Source: Cellulomonas sp. SG140
GTDB taxonomy: Bacteria; Actinomycetota; Actinomycetes; Actinomycetales; Cellulomonadaceae
Assembly (NCBI RefSeq): GCF_025770785.1
Contig: NZ_JANZLA010000002.1
Coordinates: 186,001-250,000, forward strand
DNA: 64,000 bases
Direction of reading: 5' to 3'
The position numbers and the translations under genes are program-made. Each line of letters opens with the position of its first letter. Positions within the stretch are counted from its first letter, which is position 1. This document shows, one piece after another, positions 51,367-61,102 of this stretch. The notes under the pieces are model-generated. The model made no database searches, was not told the origin of the DNA, and saw only the letters and a list, made by a program, of their open reading frames with translations.

Positions 51367-51441
51367 CGGCCGGTCGGCCGGCGCGGAGCACCACCGCAGG
51401 ACCTGCGTCCTAGGTGCCTCCCGCGGCCGGCCGACCGGCCG
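51367..51441 (+). other. nested stem-loop in the clpP2-clpX gap
   Basis: Outer 15-bp arms CGGCCGGTCGGCCGG (51367-51381) and its exact complement (51427-51441) enclose 45 nt. Those contain GCACC/GGTGC and, inside, AGGAC-CTGC-GTCCT. The structure begins 10 nt after the clpP2 stop and lies about 145 nt before clpX. It could terminate or attenuate clpP1P2 transcription or mark an RNA processing site. Confidence 0.65.
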
Positions 51442-51586
51442 GACAGGACACGCCGGGCGTTCCGGGGGGTACGGCTGACACGGCGCCTGCCGTGGTGTCC
51501 AATGGGAAGACGCGCACCGCCGCCGGAGCCGTGCTGCGGGACGATGCACGGGACGCACCGCAGGTGCACTGGAGGAAGGGGATTCT

Positions 51587-52867
51587 GTGGCTCGGATCGG
51601 GGACGGGGCCGACCTCCTCAAGTGCTCCTTCTGCGGAAAGTCGCAGAAGCAGGTCAAGAAGCTGATCGCCGGACCGGGCGTCTACATCTGCGACGAGTGC
51701 ATCGACCTCTGCAACGAGATCATCGAGGAGGAGCTGGCGGAGAGCACCGAGGCGGGCATGGTCGAGCTGCCCAAGCCGAAGGAGATCTTCGAGTTCCTCG
51801 AGCAGTACGTGATAGGCCAGGACGCCGCGAAGCGGTCGCTGGCCGTTGCCGTCTACAACCACTACAAGCGCATCCAGGCCGGCGAGACCGGCCGCGTCGG
51901 CCTGGCCGAGGACCACGTCGAGATCGCCAAGTCGAACATCCTGCTGATCGGCCCCACCGGCTGCGGCAAGACGTACCTGGCGCAGACGCTCGCCAAGATG
52001 CTCAACGTGCCGTTCGCCATCGCGGACGCCACGGCGCTCACCGAGGCCGGGTACGTCGGCGAGGACGTGGAGAACATCCTCCTCAAGCTGATCCAGGCCG
52101 CCGACTACGACGTCAAGAAGGCCGAGACCGGCATCATCTACATCGACGAGGTCGACAAGATCGCCCGCAAGAGCGAGAACCCGTCGATCACGCGCGACGT
52201 GTCCGGCGAGGGCGTGCAGCAGGCGCTGCTGAAGATCCTCGAGGGCACCACGGCGTCGGTGCCGCCGCAGGGTGGTCGCAAGCACCCGCACCAGGAGTTC
52301 ATCCAGATCGACACCACCAACGTGCTGTTCATCGTGGCGGGTGCCTTCGCCGGTCTGGACGAGATCATCACGTCACGCGCCGGCCGTCGGGGCATCGGCT
52401 TCGGTGCTCCGCTGCACACCGCCGACGACATCGACGTGTACGGCGAGGTCATGCCGGAGGACCTGCTCAAGTTCGGCCTGATCCCCGAGTTCATCGGCCG
52501 CGTGCCGGTGATCACCACGGTGTCGCCCCTCGACCGCGAGGCCCTCGTGCGGATCCTCACCGAACCGCGCAACGCCCTGGTCAAGCAGTACCAGCGCATG
52601 TTCCAGATCGACGGCGTCGAGCTCGAGTTCGACGACGACGCCGTGGCGGCGATCGCCGACCAGGCGCTCCTGCGGGGCACCGGGGCTCGCGGGCTGCGCG
52701 CGATCATGGAAGAGGTGCTGCAGCAGGTGATGTTCGAGGTCCCGAGCCGTGACGACGTGGCACGCGTGGTGATCAGCCGTGACGTCGTCCTGGCGAACGT
52801 GTACCCCACGCTCGTTCCGCGCGAGGCTCCCCGCGACAAGCGCCCACCGCGCGAGAAGAGCGCGTGA
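51587..52867 (+). CDS. clpX: ATP-dependent Clp protease ATP-binding subunit ClpX
   Basis: AAA+ unfoldase that recognises tagged substrates and threads them into ClpP. The 426 residues have the N-terminal zinc domain with Cys13, 16, 35 and 38 (CSFCGKSQ...CDEC), Walker A GPTGCGKT (122-129), Walker [12 protein letters not shown], sensor and pore loops including [14 protein letters not shown] and [16 protein letters not shown], and the IGF-type loop region (RRGIGFGAP) that docks on ClpP. GTG start after GGAGGAAGGGG. The chorismate mutase gene overlaps its end by 4 bp. Confidence 0.98.
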   Translation: MARIGDGADLLKCSFCGKSQKQVKKLIAGPGVYICDECIDLCNEIIEEELAESTEAGMVELPKPKEIFEFLEQYVIGQDAAKRSLAVAVYNHYKRIQAGETGRVGLAEDHVEIAKSNILLIGPTGCGKTYLAQTLAKMLNVPFAIADATALTEAGYVGEDVENILLKLIQAADYDVKKAETGIIYIDEVDKIARKSENPSITRDVSGEGVQQALLKILEGTTASVPPQGGRKHPHQEFIQIDTTNVLFIVAGAFAGLDEIITSRAGRRGIGFGAPLHTADDIDVYGEVMPEDLLKFGLIPEFIGRVPVITTVSPLDREALVRILTEPRNALVKQYQRMFQIDGVELEFDDDAVAAIADQALLRGTGARGLRAIMEEVLQQVMFEVPSRDDVARVVISRDVVLANVYPTLVPREAPRDKRPPREKSA

Positions 52868-53181
52868 GCGACAGCCGCCCGGCCGGCTCCGTGGTGCCGG
52901 CCGAGCTCGCCCGGCTCCGGCACAGCATCGACAACATCGACGCGGCGCTGATCCACATCCTGGCGGAGCGTTTCAAGGCGACCCAGCGCGTCGGCGTGCT
53001 GAAGGCCGAGCTCGGGCTGCCGGCGTCCGACCCCGGCCGTGAGGCCGTCCAGGTCGCCAGGCTGCGCGAGCTGGCTCGCGAGGCGGACCTGGACCCGGTG
53101 TTCGCGGAGAAGTTCCTCGCGTTCATCGTCGAGGAGGTCATCCGCCACCACGAGGCGATCGCCTCCGCCCGTCAGCGCTGA
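52864..53181 (+). CDS. monofunctional chorismate mutase (AroQ, high-GC Gram-positive type)
   Basis: Converts chorismate to prephenate for Phe and Tyr synthesis. The 105 residues form the AroQ three-helix pattern: [54 protein letters not shown] and [20 protein letters not shown]. The first-helix Arg and the VGxLKAE lysine are active-site residues. GTG start overlaps the clpX stop (GTGA), so translation is coupled to clpX, an odd functional partner. Confidence 0.93.
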   Translation: MSDSRPAGSVVPAELARLRHSIDNIDAALIHILAERFKATQRVGVLKAELGLPASDPGREAVQVARLRELAREADLDPVFAEKFLAFIVEEVIRHHEAIASARQR

Positions 53182-53311
53182 GCGCGTCGCGTCGGCGCGC
53201 TGCAGGGGTGGCGCTCGGCCGCACGGGTGGCGGAAGGTAGGAGCGTCAGCCCCGGGGCCACCGGCCCCGCCGAGGTCGCCGGGGACCGTCGAGCACCGAG
53301 GAGTCCTCTCG

Positions 53312-54499
53312 ATGGATCTGCACTGGCTCAAGCCCCTGCTCGGGCGTCCCGCTCCCTTCACCACCGTGTACCTGGATGCGACCCCGTCCCAGCTGTCCGC
53401 TGAGGCGGAGGCGGCGGACCGGTGGAAGGCGGTGCGCCGCGCGCTCGAGCGGGACGGGGCGCCGGCCGCGGTGCTGGACCAGATCGGTGAACGCCTCCAG
53501 GTGCCCGACGGTCGGCGCACCCCGCACGGCCGGGTGCTGGTGGCGGACGCCTACGGGCTCGTGGTGGACCGGTTGCTGTCCACGCCGCCTGCCCAGTCCC
53601 AAGGCATGTTCGGGCCGGCTCCGGCGCTGCTGCAGGCCATCCACGCCGCCGACGAGACGGTGGACCTGCTCGTCGTCGCGGTGGACCGCAACGGCGCCGA
53701 CCTGCAGCGGGTGCAGGCGGGGGAGCGTGACGCCAAGCCGACCACCGAGGTGGTGCAGGGCGGTCACGACGAGGTGCACAAGACGCGCGGCGGTGGCCTG
53801 GACCGGCGGTCCCAGACCCGTGCCGAGGACTCGTGGCAGCGCAACGCGGAGGCGGTCGCCTCGGCGCTCGACCACCGCGTCGCCGAGGACCCGCCGGACC
53901 TCGTCGTGCTCACCGGTGACGTGCGGGCGGTCGCGCTGGTTCGTGACGCCGTCGGGCAGCCGGTGCGGGACCTCCTGGTCGAGGTGCCGGGTGGCGGCCG
54001 CGGCGAGGGTGTGCACGAGGAGGCCTTCCACGCCAAGAAGGTCGAGGCGGTGGACGCCTACCGCGCCCGACGCCGTGCGGCGACCCTCGACCGGTTCCGG
54101 CAGGCGCTGGGCCAGGGGAACGCCGCGGTGACGGCCCTGGACTCCGTGGTGGAGGTGCTGCGCCGCGGCCAGGTGGCCGAGCTGGTGCTGGGCGACGGTT
54201 CGGCGGCGCTCACGCAGCGGACGCTGTGGGTGGGTCCCGACCCGCTCCAGCTCGCGACGAGCGCCGGAGACCTGGCGGCGATCGGCGTGACGTCCGGCGA
54301 GGCACGGTCCATGCCCTGCGACGTGGCGCTGCTGCGGGCGGCCCTGGGCCAGGACGCGGGGGTGACGTTCGCGGGCGACGGTGAGGCCGAGCTGGTGGAC
54401 GGTGTCGGCGCGCTGCTGCGCTGGTCGGACGGCTCGACGCCCAGCGGTGGGCTGCTGTCCCAGTCGGCCGATACGGCCCGGCTGCGCACGCTCGTCTGA
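53312..54499 (+). CDS. baeRF2/Rv2629-like protein (eRF1-Vms1 fold)
   Basis: Bacterial member of the archaeo-eukaryotic release-factor-like superfamily, similar to mycobacterial Rv2629. The 395 residues start [22 protein letters not shown], continue with an eRF1 domain-2-like central region ([35 protein letters not shown]), and carry the loop [24 protein letters not shown] (160-183), which occupies the place of the GGQ/GxxQ hydrolysis loop of Vms1-type peptidyl-tRNA hydrolases. The C-terminal half has an L7Ae-like pattern. Role in ribosome rescue or dormancy is inferred from relatives. ATG start with GAGGAG; 130 bp after chorismate mutase, with a GGGGCC/GGCCCC hairpin in between. Confidence 0.78.
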   Translation: MDLHWLKPLLGRPAPFTTVYLDATPSQLSAEAEAADRWKAVRRALERDGAPAAVLDQIGERLQVPDGRRTPHGRVLVADAYGLVVDRLLSTPPAQSQGMFGPAPALLQAIHAADETVDLLVVAVDRNGADLQRVQAGERDAKPTTEVVQGGHDEVHKTRGGGLDRRSQTRAEDSWQRNAEAVASALDHRVAEDPPDLVVLTGDVRAVALVRDAVGQPVRDLLVEVPGGGRGEGVHEEAFHAKKVEAVDAYRARRRAATLDRFRQALGQGNAAVTALDSVVEVLRRGQVAELVLGDGSAALTQRTLWVGPDPLQLATSAGDLAAIGVTSGEARSMPCDVALLRAALGQDAGVTFAGDGEAELVDGVGALLRWSDGSTPSGGLLSQSADTARLRTLV

Positions 54500-54577
54500 G
54501 GCCCACCGGGTCGAACCGTCCACGGCGAGGCCGCCGGTACCCCACGGGCGTTCCGGCGGCCGCGCCGGCTCGGCGCG

Positions 54578-56392
54578 TCAGTCGTGCTGGCGGGTGTCCT
54601 CGTACAGCTCGTCGATCTGCGCCGCGAAGTCCTTGAGCACCTGGGCGCGCTTCACCTTCAGCGACGGGGTCAGGTACCCGTTCGCCTCGGTGAAGTCGGT
54701 GGTCAGCACGTGGATCTTGCGGATGGACTCGGCGCGGGACACCGCCTCGTTGGTGCGGGCGACGGCGCGGTCCAGCGCCTCCAGGACGGCCGGGTGCACC
54801 GCGGCCGTCTCGACGTCCATCGGCGGCAGGCCGTGCATCGCCAGCCAGCCCGGCAGCATCTCGGCGTCGAGCGTCACCAGGGCGCCGATGAACGGTCGCT
54901 GGTCTCCGACGACGACGACCTGGCTGACCAGCGGGTGGCCGCGCAGCCGGTCCTCGAGGAGGGCGGGCGCGACGTTCTTGCCCCCGGCGGTGACGATGAT
55001 CTCCTTCGATCGGCCGGTGATCCGCAGGTAGCCGTCCTCGTCGAGCGAGCCGAGGTCGCCCGTCTTGAACCAGCCGTCCACCAGCACCTCGGCGGTCTGC
55101 TCGGGCAGGTGCCGGTAGCCACGGAACACGTGCGGCCCGGCGACCCAGATGGCGCCGTCGTCGTCCACCCGCACGCTGGTGCCGGGGAAGGCCGGTCCCA
55201 CGGTCCCCACCTTGGTCAGGCCCGGGCGGTTCACCGCCGTCGGGGCGGTCGTCTCCGTCAGGCCGTAGCCCTCCAGGACGCGCACGCCGATCCCGCGGTA
55301 GAAGTGGCCGAGGCGCTCGCCGAGGGGCGCGCCTCCGGACACCGCGAACTCCGCCCGACCGCCGAGCGCGCCGCGCAGCTTGCGGTGCACCAACCGGTCG
55401 GCCAACCGGTGCTGCAGCGTCAGCACCGGGTTGGGGCCCGACGGGGTGTCGAGCGCCCGTGAGTACGTGATGGCGACCTTGGCGGCCCACCGGAAGATGC
55501 GCAGCGGCAGACCGTCGCCGGCCTTCTGCTCCGCGGAGTTGTAGACCTTCTCGAACACGCGCGGGACGGCGAGCACGAACGTCGGTTGGAACGCTGCGAG
55601 GTCCGCGATCAGGTTGCGCGCGTTGGGCGTGTGGCCCATCACCGCGCCGGACGGCACGCAGAGCACCTCGATGAAGCGGGCGAACACGTGGGCGAGCGGC
55701 AGGAACAGCAGCGTGCGCGAGTACGGCTTGGCGCAGACCTCGCCGAGGCCGGCGACGCCCTCGCGGGTGATCGAGACGAAGTTCCCGTGGGTGAGCTCGA
55801 CCCCCTTGGGGCGGCCGGTGGTGCCGGACGTGTAGATGATCGTGGCGAGGGAGGCGCCGTTCGCCAGGGTGCTGCGGGCGGCGATCTCCTCGTCGGTCAC
55901 CTGGGTGCCACGCGCGACCAGCGTTCCGATCGCGTCGTCGTCGAGCACCAGCACCTCGATCAGGCCCGGCAGGTCGTCGCGCACCTCGGCGACGGCGGCG
56001 GCGTGGTCGGGCGTCTCGACGATGGCGAGTCGGGCGCCGGAGTCGGACACGATCCAGCGCACCTGCTCCGGGGACGACGTCTCGTAGACCGGCACGCCGA
56101 CGGCACCGGCCGCCCAGCACGCGAAGTCCACGACGGTCCACTCGTAGCGGGTGCGGGACATGATCGCGACGCGGTCGCCGGCCTGGATGCCCGAGGCGAC
56201 CAGTCCCTTGGCGACGGCGTTCACCTGGTCGACGAACTCCCGGACCGTCACCTTGGTCCAGCTGCCGTCCGGACCGCCGGAGCGCTCGGCGAAGACGCCG
56301 TCGGGGTCCCGCGCGAGCCGAGCGGCGAGCATGCCGGGGATGGACAGCGCGGGATCGTCCTCGACGAGGGTGGGGGAGGTGAACTCGACCAT
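54578..56392 (-). CDS. long-chain fatty acid-CoA ligase (FadD15-like)
   Basis: Activates long-chain fatty acids to acyl-CoA with ATP. The 604 residues have the adenylate-forming motifs YTSGTTGRPKGVELTHGN, the gate LFLPLAHVFAR, VLEGYGLTETTAPTAVN, GWFKTGDLGSLDEDGYLRITGRSKEIIVTAGGKNVAP and the final LTPSLKVKRAQVL with the catalytic lysine. Long-chain type is indicated by the HVFAR segment and length. ATG start at 56390-56392. It lies between the rightward baeRF2 gene and the co-directional valS. Confidence 0.94.
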   Translation of the reverse strand: MVEFTSPTLVEDDPALSIPGMLAARLARDPDGVFAERSGGPDGSWTKVTVREFVDQVNAVAKGLVASGIQAGDRVAIMSRTRYEWTVVDFACWAAGAVGVPVYETSSPEQVRWIVSDSGARLAIVETPDHAAAVAEVRDDLPGLIEVLVLDDDAIGTLVARGTQVTDEEIAARSTLANGASLATIIYTSGTTGRPKGVELTHGNFVSITREGVAGLGEVCAKPYSRTLLFLPLAHVFARFIEVLCVPSGAVMGHTPNARNLIADLAAFQPTFVLAVPRVFEKVYNSAEQKAGDGLPLRIFRWAAKVAITYSRALDTPSGPNPVLTLQHRLADRLVHRKLRGALGGRAEFAVSGGAPLGERLGHFYRGIGVRVLEGYGLTETTAPTAVNRPGLTKVGTVGPAFPGTSVRVDDDGAIWVAGPHVFRGYRHLPEQTAEVLVDGWFKTGDLGSLDEDGYLRITGRSKEIIVTAGGKNVAPALLEDRLRGHPLVSQVVVVGDQRPFIGALVTLDAEMLPGWLAMHGLPPMDVETAAVHPAVLEALDRAVARTNEAVSRAESIRKIHVLTTDFTEANGYLTPSLKVKRAQVLKDFAAQIDELYEDTRQHD

Positions 56393-56513
56393 GGGTGCTC
56401 CAGGTGCGGTGATGTCGGACCGACCCTAGTGGCTGGCAAGCGCGCGCCAGCCCGCCACGAGGGTCGCGGCGGCGCCGGGGCGCGGTGTCGACGCCGGGTC
56501 GGTCCGTCGAGGG

Positions 56514-59168
56514 TCAGGCGCGCTGCTCGGCGACGCCCAGCTCCGCGTCCCGCGCCACCGACGAGCCGTCCTCTCCGCTGACCAGGTGGAGCGTCCCGGT
56601 CACCCGGCCGGCGGCGCGCAGGTCGGTCAGCGCGAGCTCCACCGAGGTGCGCGCCGCGGCCGGGACCGCGAGCGTCACCGCCGTGATGGGCGTGCGCATC
56701 GACACCTTGGCCTCGGACTTCACCTTGCGGAGGGCCGCGAGGGCCGCACCGGCAGCGGTGACGACGCCGGCGTCCGCGTCACCCGCCGCGACGCGCAGCG
56801 GCTCGGCCGTCGGCCACGCGGCGCGGTGCACCGAACCCTCGCGCCACCAGGACCAGACCTCCTCGGTGGCGAACGGCAGCACCGGGGCGAACAGGCGCAG
56901 CAGCGTGTCCAGTGCGATGCCCAGCGCGGCACGCGCCGAGGCGGCACCCTCCGGGTCGTCCTCCGCGGCGTACGCGCGGTCCTTGACCAGCTCGAGGTAG
57001 TCGTCGCAGAACGTCCAGAAGAAGGTCTCGGTCACCTCGAGGGCGCGGGTGTGGTCGTAGGCCTCGAGCGCGGCCGTGGCGGTCTCGACCACGTCGGCCA
57101 GGCCCGCGAGCATCGCCCGGTCGATCGGCTGCGTCACGTGAGCGGGGTCGAGCGAGACGGGCTCGTCGGCCGCACCGAACGAGAGCGCGAACTTGCTGGC
57201 GTTGAGCACCTTGATCGCCAGGCGGCGGCCGATCTTCATCTGGCCGACCTCGAAGGCCGCGTCCGTGCCGAGCTTGGCCGAGGCCGCCCAGTACCGCACC
57301 GCGTCGGAGCCGTGCTCCTCGAGCAGGCCCATGGGCGTGACGACGTTGCCCTTGGACTTGCTCATCTTCTTGCGGTCGGGGTCGAGGATCCAGCCGCTGA
57401 TCGCGGCGTCCGACCACGGCAGCGCGCCGAACTCCAGGTGCGAGCGCACCACCGTGGAGAACAGCCAGGTGCGGATGATGTCCTGACCCTGGGGCCGCAG
57501 GTCCATCGGGTACACGCGGGAGAACAGGTCGTCGTCGGACAGCCAGCCGCCGACGATCAGCGGGCTGAGCGAGCTGGTCGCCCAGGTGTCCATCACGTCC
57601 GGGTCCGCGGCGAACCCGCCCGGCACGCCGCGCTGGTCCTCGGTGAAGCCCTCGGGGCAGTCGGAGGAGGGGTCGATGGGCAGGGCGCTCTCGGCCGGCA
57701 CCAGCGGGTTGCCGTGGTCGGGGTTGCCGTCCTCGTCGAGCCGGTACCACACCGGGAAGGGCACGCCGAAGAAGCGCTGGCGGGACACCAGCCAGTCGCC
57801 GTTGAGCCCGTTGACCCAGTTCTCGTAGCGCACCCGCATGAACTCGGGGTGGAAGCCGAGCTCCGCACCGCGGGTGAGCAGCGCGGCGCGCAGGTCCTCG
57901 TCCCGGCCACCGTTGCGGATGTACCACTGCCGGCTGGTGACGATCTCGAGGGGCTTGTCGCCCTTCTCGTAGAAGTTCGCCTTGCGCTGGGTCGCCACCG
58001 GCTCGCCGTCCAGCTCGCCCGAGTCGCGCAGGCTCGCGACGACCGTCTCGCGAGCCGAGAACGTCGTCTTCCCCGCCAGCTCCGCGTACAGCGCGCGGCC
58101 GCCGTCGGAGGTGATCCAGTCAGGCGTCTCACGCTGCAGGCGACCGTCGCGACCGACCACGGACCGGGTCGGCAGGCGCAGCTCGCGCCACCACTGCACG
58201 TCGGTCAGGTCGCCGAAGGTGCAGCACATGGCGATGCCGGCGCCCTTGTCCGGCTCGGCGGCGGGGTGCGCCAGCACCGGCAGCTCCACGCCGAACAGCG
58301 GGCTGGTCACGGTGCCGCCGAACAGGTGCTGGTAGCGCTCGTCGTCCGGGTGGGCGATCAGCGCCACGCACGCCGGCAGCAGCTCCGGGCGCGTCGTCTC
58401 GATGTGCACGTCGCCGCCGCCGTCGGTGCGGTGGAAGGCGACGCGGTGGTAGGCGCCCGGGTAGTCGCGGGCCTCGAGCTCGGCCTGCGCCACCGCCGTC
58501 TGGAACGTCACGTCCCACAGGCCGGGGGCCTCGGCCTGGTACGCCTCGCCGCGGGCGAGGTTGCGCAGGAACGCCGCCTGCGCGACCGCGCGGGCCCGCT
58601 CGCCGATCGTCTGGTACGTCCGCGACCAGTCGACGGAGAGGCCCAGGCGTCGCCACAGAGTCTCGAACTGCTGCTCGTCCTCCGCCGACAGGCGCACGCA
58701 CAGCTCGATGAAGTTGCGCCGGGACACCGGCACCTGGTCGGCGGGCTTGACCGACTTCCCGTCGGTCCCCTGGTGCGGCGGGACGAACCCCTCGACGTAG
58801 GGCAGGGACGGGTCGCAGCGGACGCCGTAGTAGTTCTGCACGCGGCGCTCGGTCGGCAGGCCGTTGTCGTCCCAGCCCATCGGGTAGAACACCTCGGCGC
58901 CGCGCATCCGGCGGTAGCGCGCCACCACGTCGGTGTGCGTGTAGGAGAACACGTGGCCCACGTGCAGCGAGCCGGAGACGGTGGGAGGCGGGGTGTCGAT
59001 CGAGTACACCTGCTCGCGCGCCGCCGTGCGGTCGAACGCGTACAGGTCCTGCTGCGACCAGGAGGCGTCCCAGCGCTCCTCGACCCCGTCGAGCGATACC
59101 CGGTCCGGTACCTCGCGCACGGCACGGGTTGCCGGGACACGGGGCGACAGGGGGTTCAGCTCGGCCAT
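56514..59168 (-). CDS. valS: valine-tRNA ligase
   Basis: Class I synthetase charging tRNA-Val, with an editing domain. The 884 residues contain PPPTVSGSLHVGHVFSYTHTD (HIGH box HVGH, 69-72), the WDDNGLPTERRVQNYYG insertion, CP1 editing domain with ETTRPELLPACVALIAHPDD, and MSKSKGNVVTPM (KMSKS). The C-terminus lacks the long coiled coil of E. coli ValS, and the overall form fits the shorter type-2 ValS found in some actinobacteria. I take the ATG at 59168, with GGGAGA about 9 nt upstream; an ATG 3 codons earlier sits too close to it. Confidence 0.96.
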   Translation of the reverse strand: MAELNPLSPRVPATRAVREVPDRVSLDGVEERWDASWSQQDLYAFDRTAAREQVYSIDTPPPTVSGSLHVGHVFSYTHTDVVARYRRMRGAEVFYPMGWDDNGLPTERRVQNYYGVRCDPSLPYVEGFVPPHQGTDGKSVKPADQVPVSRRNFIELCVRLSAEDEQQFETLWRRLGLSVDWSRTYQTIGERARAVAQAAFLRNLARGEAYQAEAPGLWDVTFQTAVAQAELEARDYPGAYHRVAFHRTDGGGDVHIETTRPELLPACVALIAHPDDERYQHLFGGTVTSPLFGVELPVLAHPAAEPDKGAGIAMCCTFGDLTDVQWWRELRLPTRSVVGRDGRLQRETPDWITSDGGRALYAELAGKTTFSARETVVASLRDSGELDGEPVATQRKANFYEKGDKPLEIVTSRQWYIRNGGRDEDLRAALLTRGAELGFHPEFMRVRYENWVNGLNGDWLVSRQRFFGVPFPVWYRLDEDGNPDHGNPLVPAESALPIDPSSDCPEGFTEDQRGVPGGFAADPDVMDTWATSSLSPLIVGGWLSDDDLFSRVYPMDLRPQGQDIIRTWLFSTVVRSHLEFGALPWSDAAISGWILDPDRKKMSKSKGNVVTPMGLLEEHGSDAVRYWAASAKLGTDAAFEVGQMKIGRRLAIKVLNASKFALSFGAADEPVSLDPAHVTQPIDRAMLAGLADVVETATAALEAYDHTRALEVTETFFWTFCDDYLELVKDRAYAAEDDPEGAASARAALGIALDTLLRLFAPVLPFATEEVWSWWREGSVHRAAWPTAEPLRVAAGDADAGVVTAAGAALAALRKVKSEAKVSMRTPITAVTLAVPAAARTSVELALTDLRAAGRVTGTLHLVSGEDGSSVARDAELGVAEQRA

Positions 59169-59219
59169 GGCCGACATTCTCCCAGAAGCGCAGGTGGTGC
59201 TGCGCACGGCGGGCGGTCC

Positions 59220-60317
59220 TCAGTGCGGCTGGTGGGCGGTGAGCCAGTCGAAGGCGGGTGCGGCCATCTCGCCCCAGACGGACCAGTTGTGGCCGCCCTT
59301 GTTGAGCACCTGCACGTCGACGGAGACGCCGGTCCCGGCGGCCGCCTTGAGCGCCTGCGCGTCCTTCACCGTGGTTCCGTCCTGCGCGGTGGCCGTCAGC
59401 AGGAGGTCCACCGGCGGGTTCGTGCCGTGGGCGGCCAGGGTGCGCAGGTCGGCGGCGGTCCGGTCCGCCGGCCTCGCGGACAGTGCCGGGGCGTCCGGTG
59501 CGTCGCTGCCGGACATGCTGATGGCCGTGCCGAACCGGGTGGGCTCCGTCAGCAGGAGGCGTGCGGCGCAGTAGCCGCCGCTCGACAGGCCGACGGCCGT
59601 CCATCGTGCGGCCGGATCGGCGTCGAACTCCCGCACCATCAGCTCGCGGACGTCCCGCGTGAGCCAGGTGGCCACCTGAGGGCCGCCGGCGACGTCGGCG
59701 CAGTCCCAGTTCTTGCCGCCGACGTTGGTGGTCGCCGCCACGACGATGGTCGGCGGGAGCGTGCCGGCCTGCATGCGGGCCGCCACCTCGGACGCCAGGT
59801 GCAGGCCGATGATCGCGTCGACCGGGTTGCCCGGGTATCCGGCGAGGCCGAGGATCACCCGGTACCGCGGGTGACGAGAGGGGTCCCAGCCCGGGGGGAG
59901 CGCGACGACCACATCTCCCTCGACACCGGACGCCGTGCCGGTCAGGTGCCCGCGGACGAACCCGTCGGCGGACCGGGTGAACCCCTCCGGGAGCGCCGCC
60001 GCGGTCCCCGAGGGTGTGGCGGTGGGTTCCGGTGTGCCGTGCTCGACCGGCGACTGCGCGGCCCCGACGGCGTCAGCGGGGCCGAGGGCACCCCGCAGGT
60101 CGCTCCACGACGTGAAGAACTGGTTGACGTGGTTGATCGCGGTGGCCGCCGTCGCCACCGCGAGCAGCTGGCACAGCAGCAGGAGGCCGACCCGCTGCAG
60201 CGTGCGCAGCGGCCGTGTCCCCCGCACCCGGTTCCACAGCAGGACGGCGGCCGCCATCGCCGCCGCGACCAGCACGGCGAGGGTGACGACGACGAAGAGA
60301 CTGTCCGGCCTGGTCAC
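59220..60317 (-). CDS. membrane-anchored alpha/beta-hydrolase esterase
   Basis: Putative esterase D/mycolyltransferase-like enzyme acting outside the membrane. The 365 residues begin with two membrane helices (about 6-28 and 41-60), then a Pro/Thr-rich linker, then a hydrolase domain from about 115: GDVVVALPPGWD, RVILGLAGYPG, nucleophile elbow GLSSGGYCAARLL, and the histidine in LNKGGHNWSVW. The Asp of the triad is probably in LLTATAQDGT. Substrate unknown; cell-envelope esters are plausible. GTG start. Confidence 0.82.
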   Translation of the reverse strand: MTRPDSLFVVVTLAVLVAAAMAAAVLLWNRVRGTRPLRTLQRVGLLLLCQLLAVATAATAINHVNQFFTSWSDLRGALGPADAVGAAQSPVEHGTPEPTATPSGTAAALPEGFTRSADGFVRGHLTGTASGVEGDVVVALPPGWDPSRHPRYRVILGLAGYPGNPVDAIIGLHLASEVAARMQAGTLPPTIVVAATTNVGGKNWDCADVAGGPQVATWLTRDVRELMVREFDADPAARWTAVGLSSGGYCAARLLLTEPTRFGTAISMSGSDAPDAPALSARPADRTAADLRTLAAHGTNPPVDLLLTATAQDGTTVKDAQALKAAAGTGVSVDVQVLNKGGHNWSVWGEMAAPAFDWLTAHQPH

Positions 60318-60454
60318 GCCGGGATGCTAGGGCCGCCACGTGCCCGCGCGGGTCCGTTCGGACTCGTCCTCTCGTAGGCCCCCGGGATCTTCACCGGCCG
60401 AGCACCTGTGCGTCGCCGTCCGTTCACCAAGGTTCGCCGAGCGCCGGTGCGGCG

Positions 60455-61018
60455 TCAGCCGTCGGCCGGGTCGGCGGCCGCTCGGCGGGCGCGGTAGGCG
60501 GCGACGTGGGCGCGGTTCGCGCAGTTGTTCACGTCGCAGAACCGCCGGGACCGGTTGCGGGACAGGTCGACGAGCACGGCGCTGCAGTCGGGCGCCTCGC
60601 AGAGCGCCATGCGCGCGTACTCGTCGGACCGGATCACGTCCACCACGGCCATGGCGGCCTCGACCATGATCCGGATGGGGAGCGGCGCGTCCATGTCCGT
60701 GGCGTGCAGGTGCCAGTCCCAGCCGTCGTGGCGCACCAGGTACGGCAGCGCGCCGGCCTCGCGCAGCATCTCGTTCACCACCCCGGCGGCCTCGTCGCGG
60801 TCCACGTGCCAGAGCCGGTGCAGGCGTTCGCGCACGGCACGCACCGCCGCGACCTCGTCGTCGTCCCTGTCGTGCCGGCCTGCGTAGCCGAAGTCGGCGT
60901 AGAAGCGGTCGAGGTCCGCCACCGACGTGAGGGTGTCCACGCCGTCGCGGCGCAGGCCCGTGTTGACGAGCCAGGCGGCCGCGGTGAGCGACACCTCGGT
61001 GTCAGGGGCGAACGTCAT
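60455..61018 (-). CDS. CGNR zinc finger domain protein
   Basis: Probable DNA-binding regulator of the YgfI/ABATE-CGNR family. The 187 residues have an N-terminal ABATE-like stress domain and a C-terminal treble-clef zinc finger with Cys140, Cys145, Cys161 and Cys166, the last within CANR (the CxNR variant of CGNR). ATG start with AGGAG 6 nt upstream. It is divergent from an EamA transporter gene, 84 bp apart, which is a likely target. Confidence 0.9.
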   Translation of the reverse strand: MTFAPDTEVSLTAAAWLVNTGLRRDGVDTLTSVADLDRFYADFGYAGRHDRDDDEVAAVRAVRERLHRLWHVDRDEAAGVVNEMLREAGALPYLVRHDGWDWHLHATDMDAPLPIRIMVEAAMAVVDVIRSDEYARMALCEAPDCSAVLVDLSRNRSRRFCDVNNCANRAHVAAYRARRAAADPADG

Positions 61019-61102
61019 TTTGACTCCTGTCGGCGTCTCTGGGTACTGTCACGAGCATAAGTCGCGTTCACCCCTGACATCGGGGCGTTGGAGGGGGTAG
61101 TC

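Noticed and set aside
56586..60377. A very long plus-strand open frame antisense to the acyl-CoA ligase end, valS and the esterase
   Set aside because: It is Arg/Gly/His-rich, lacks any family motif and mirrors the codon bias of valS; long antisense frames are expected in DNA this GC-rich.
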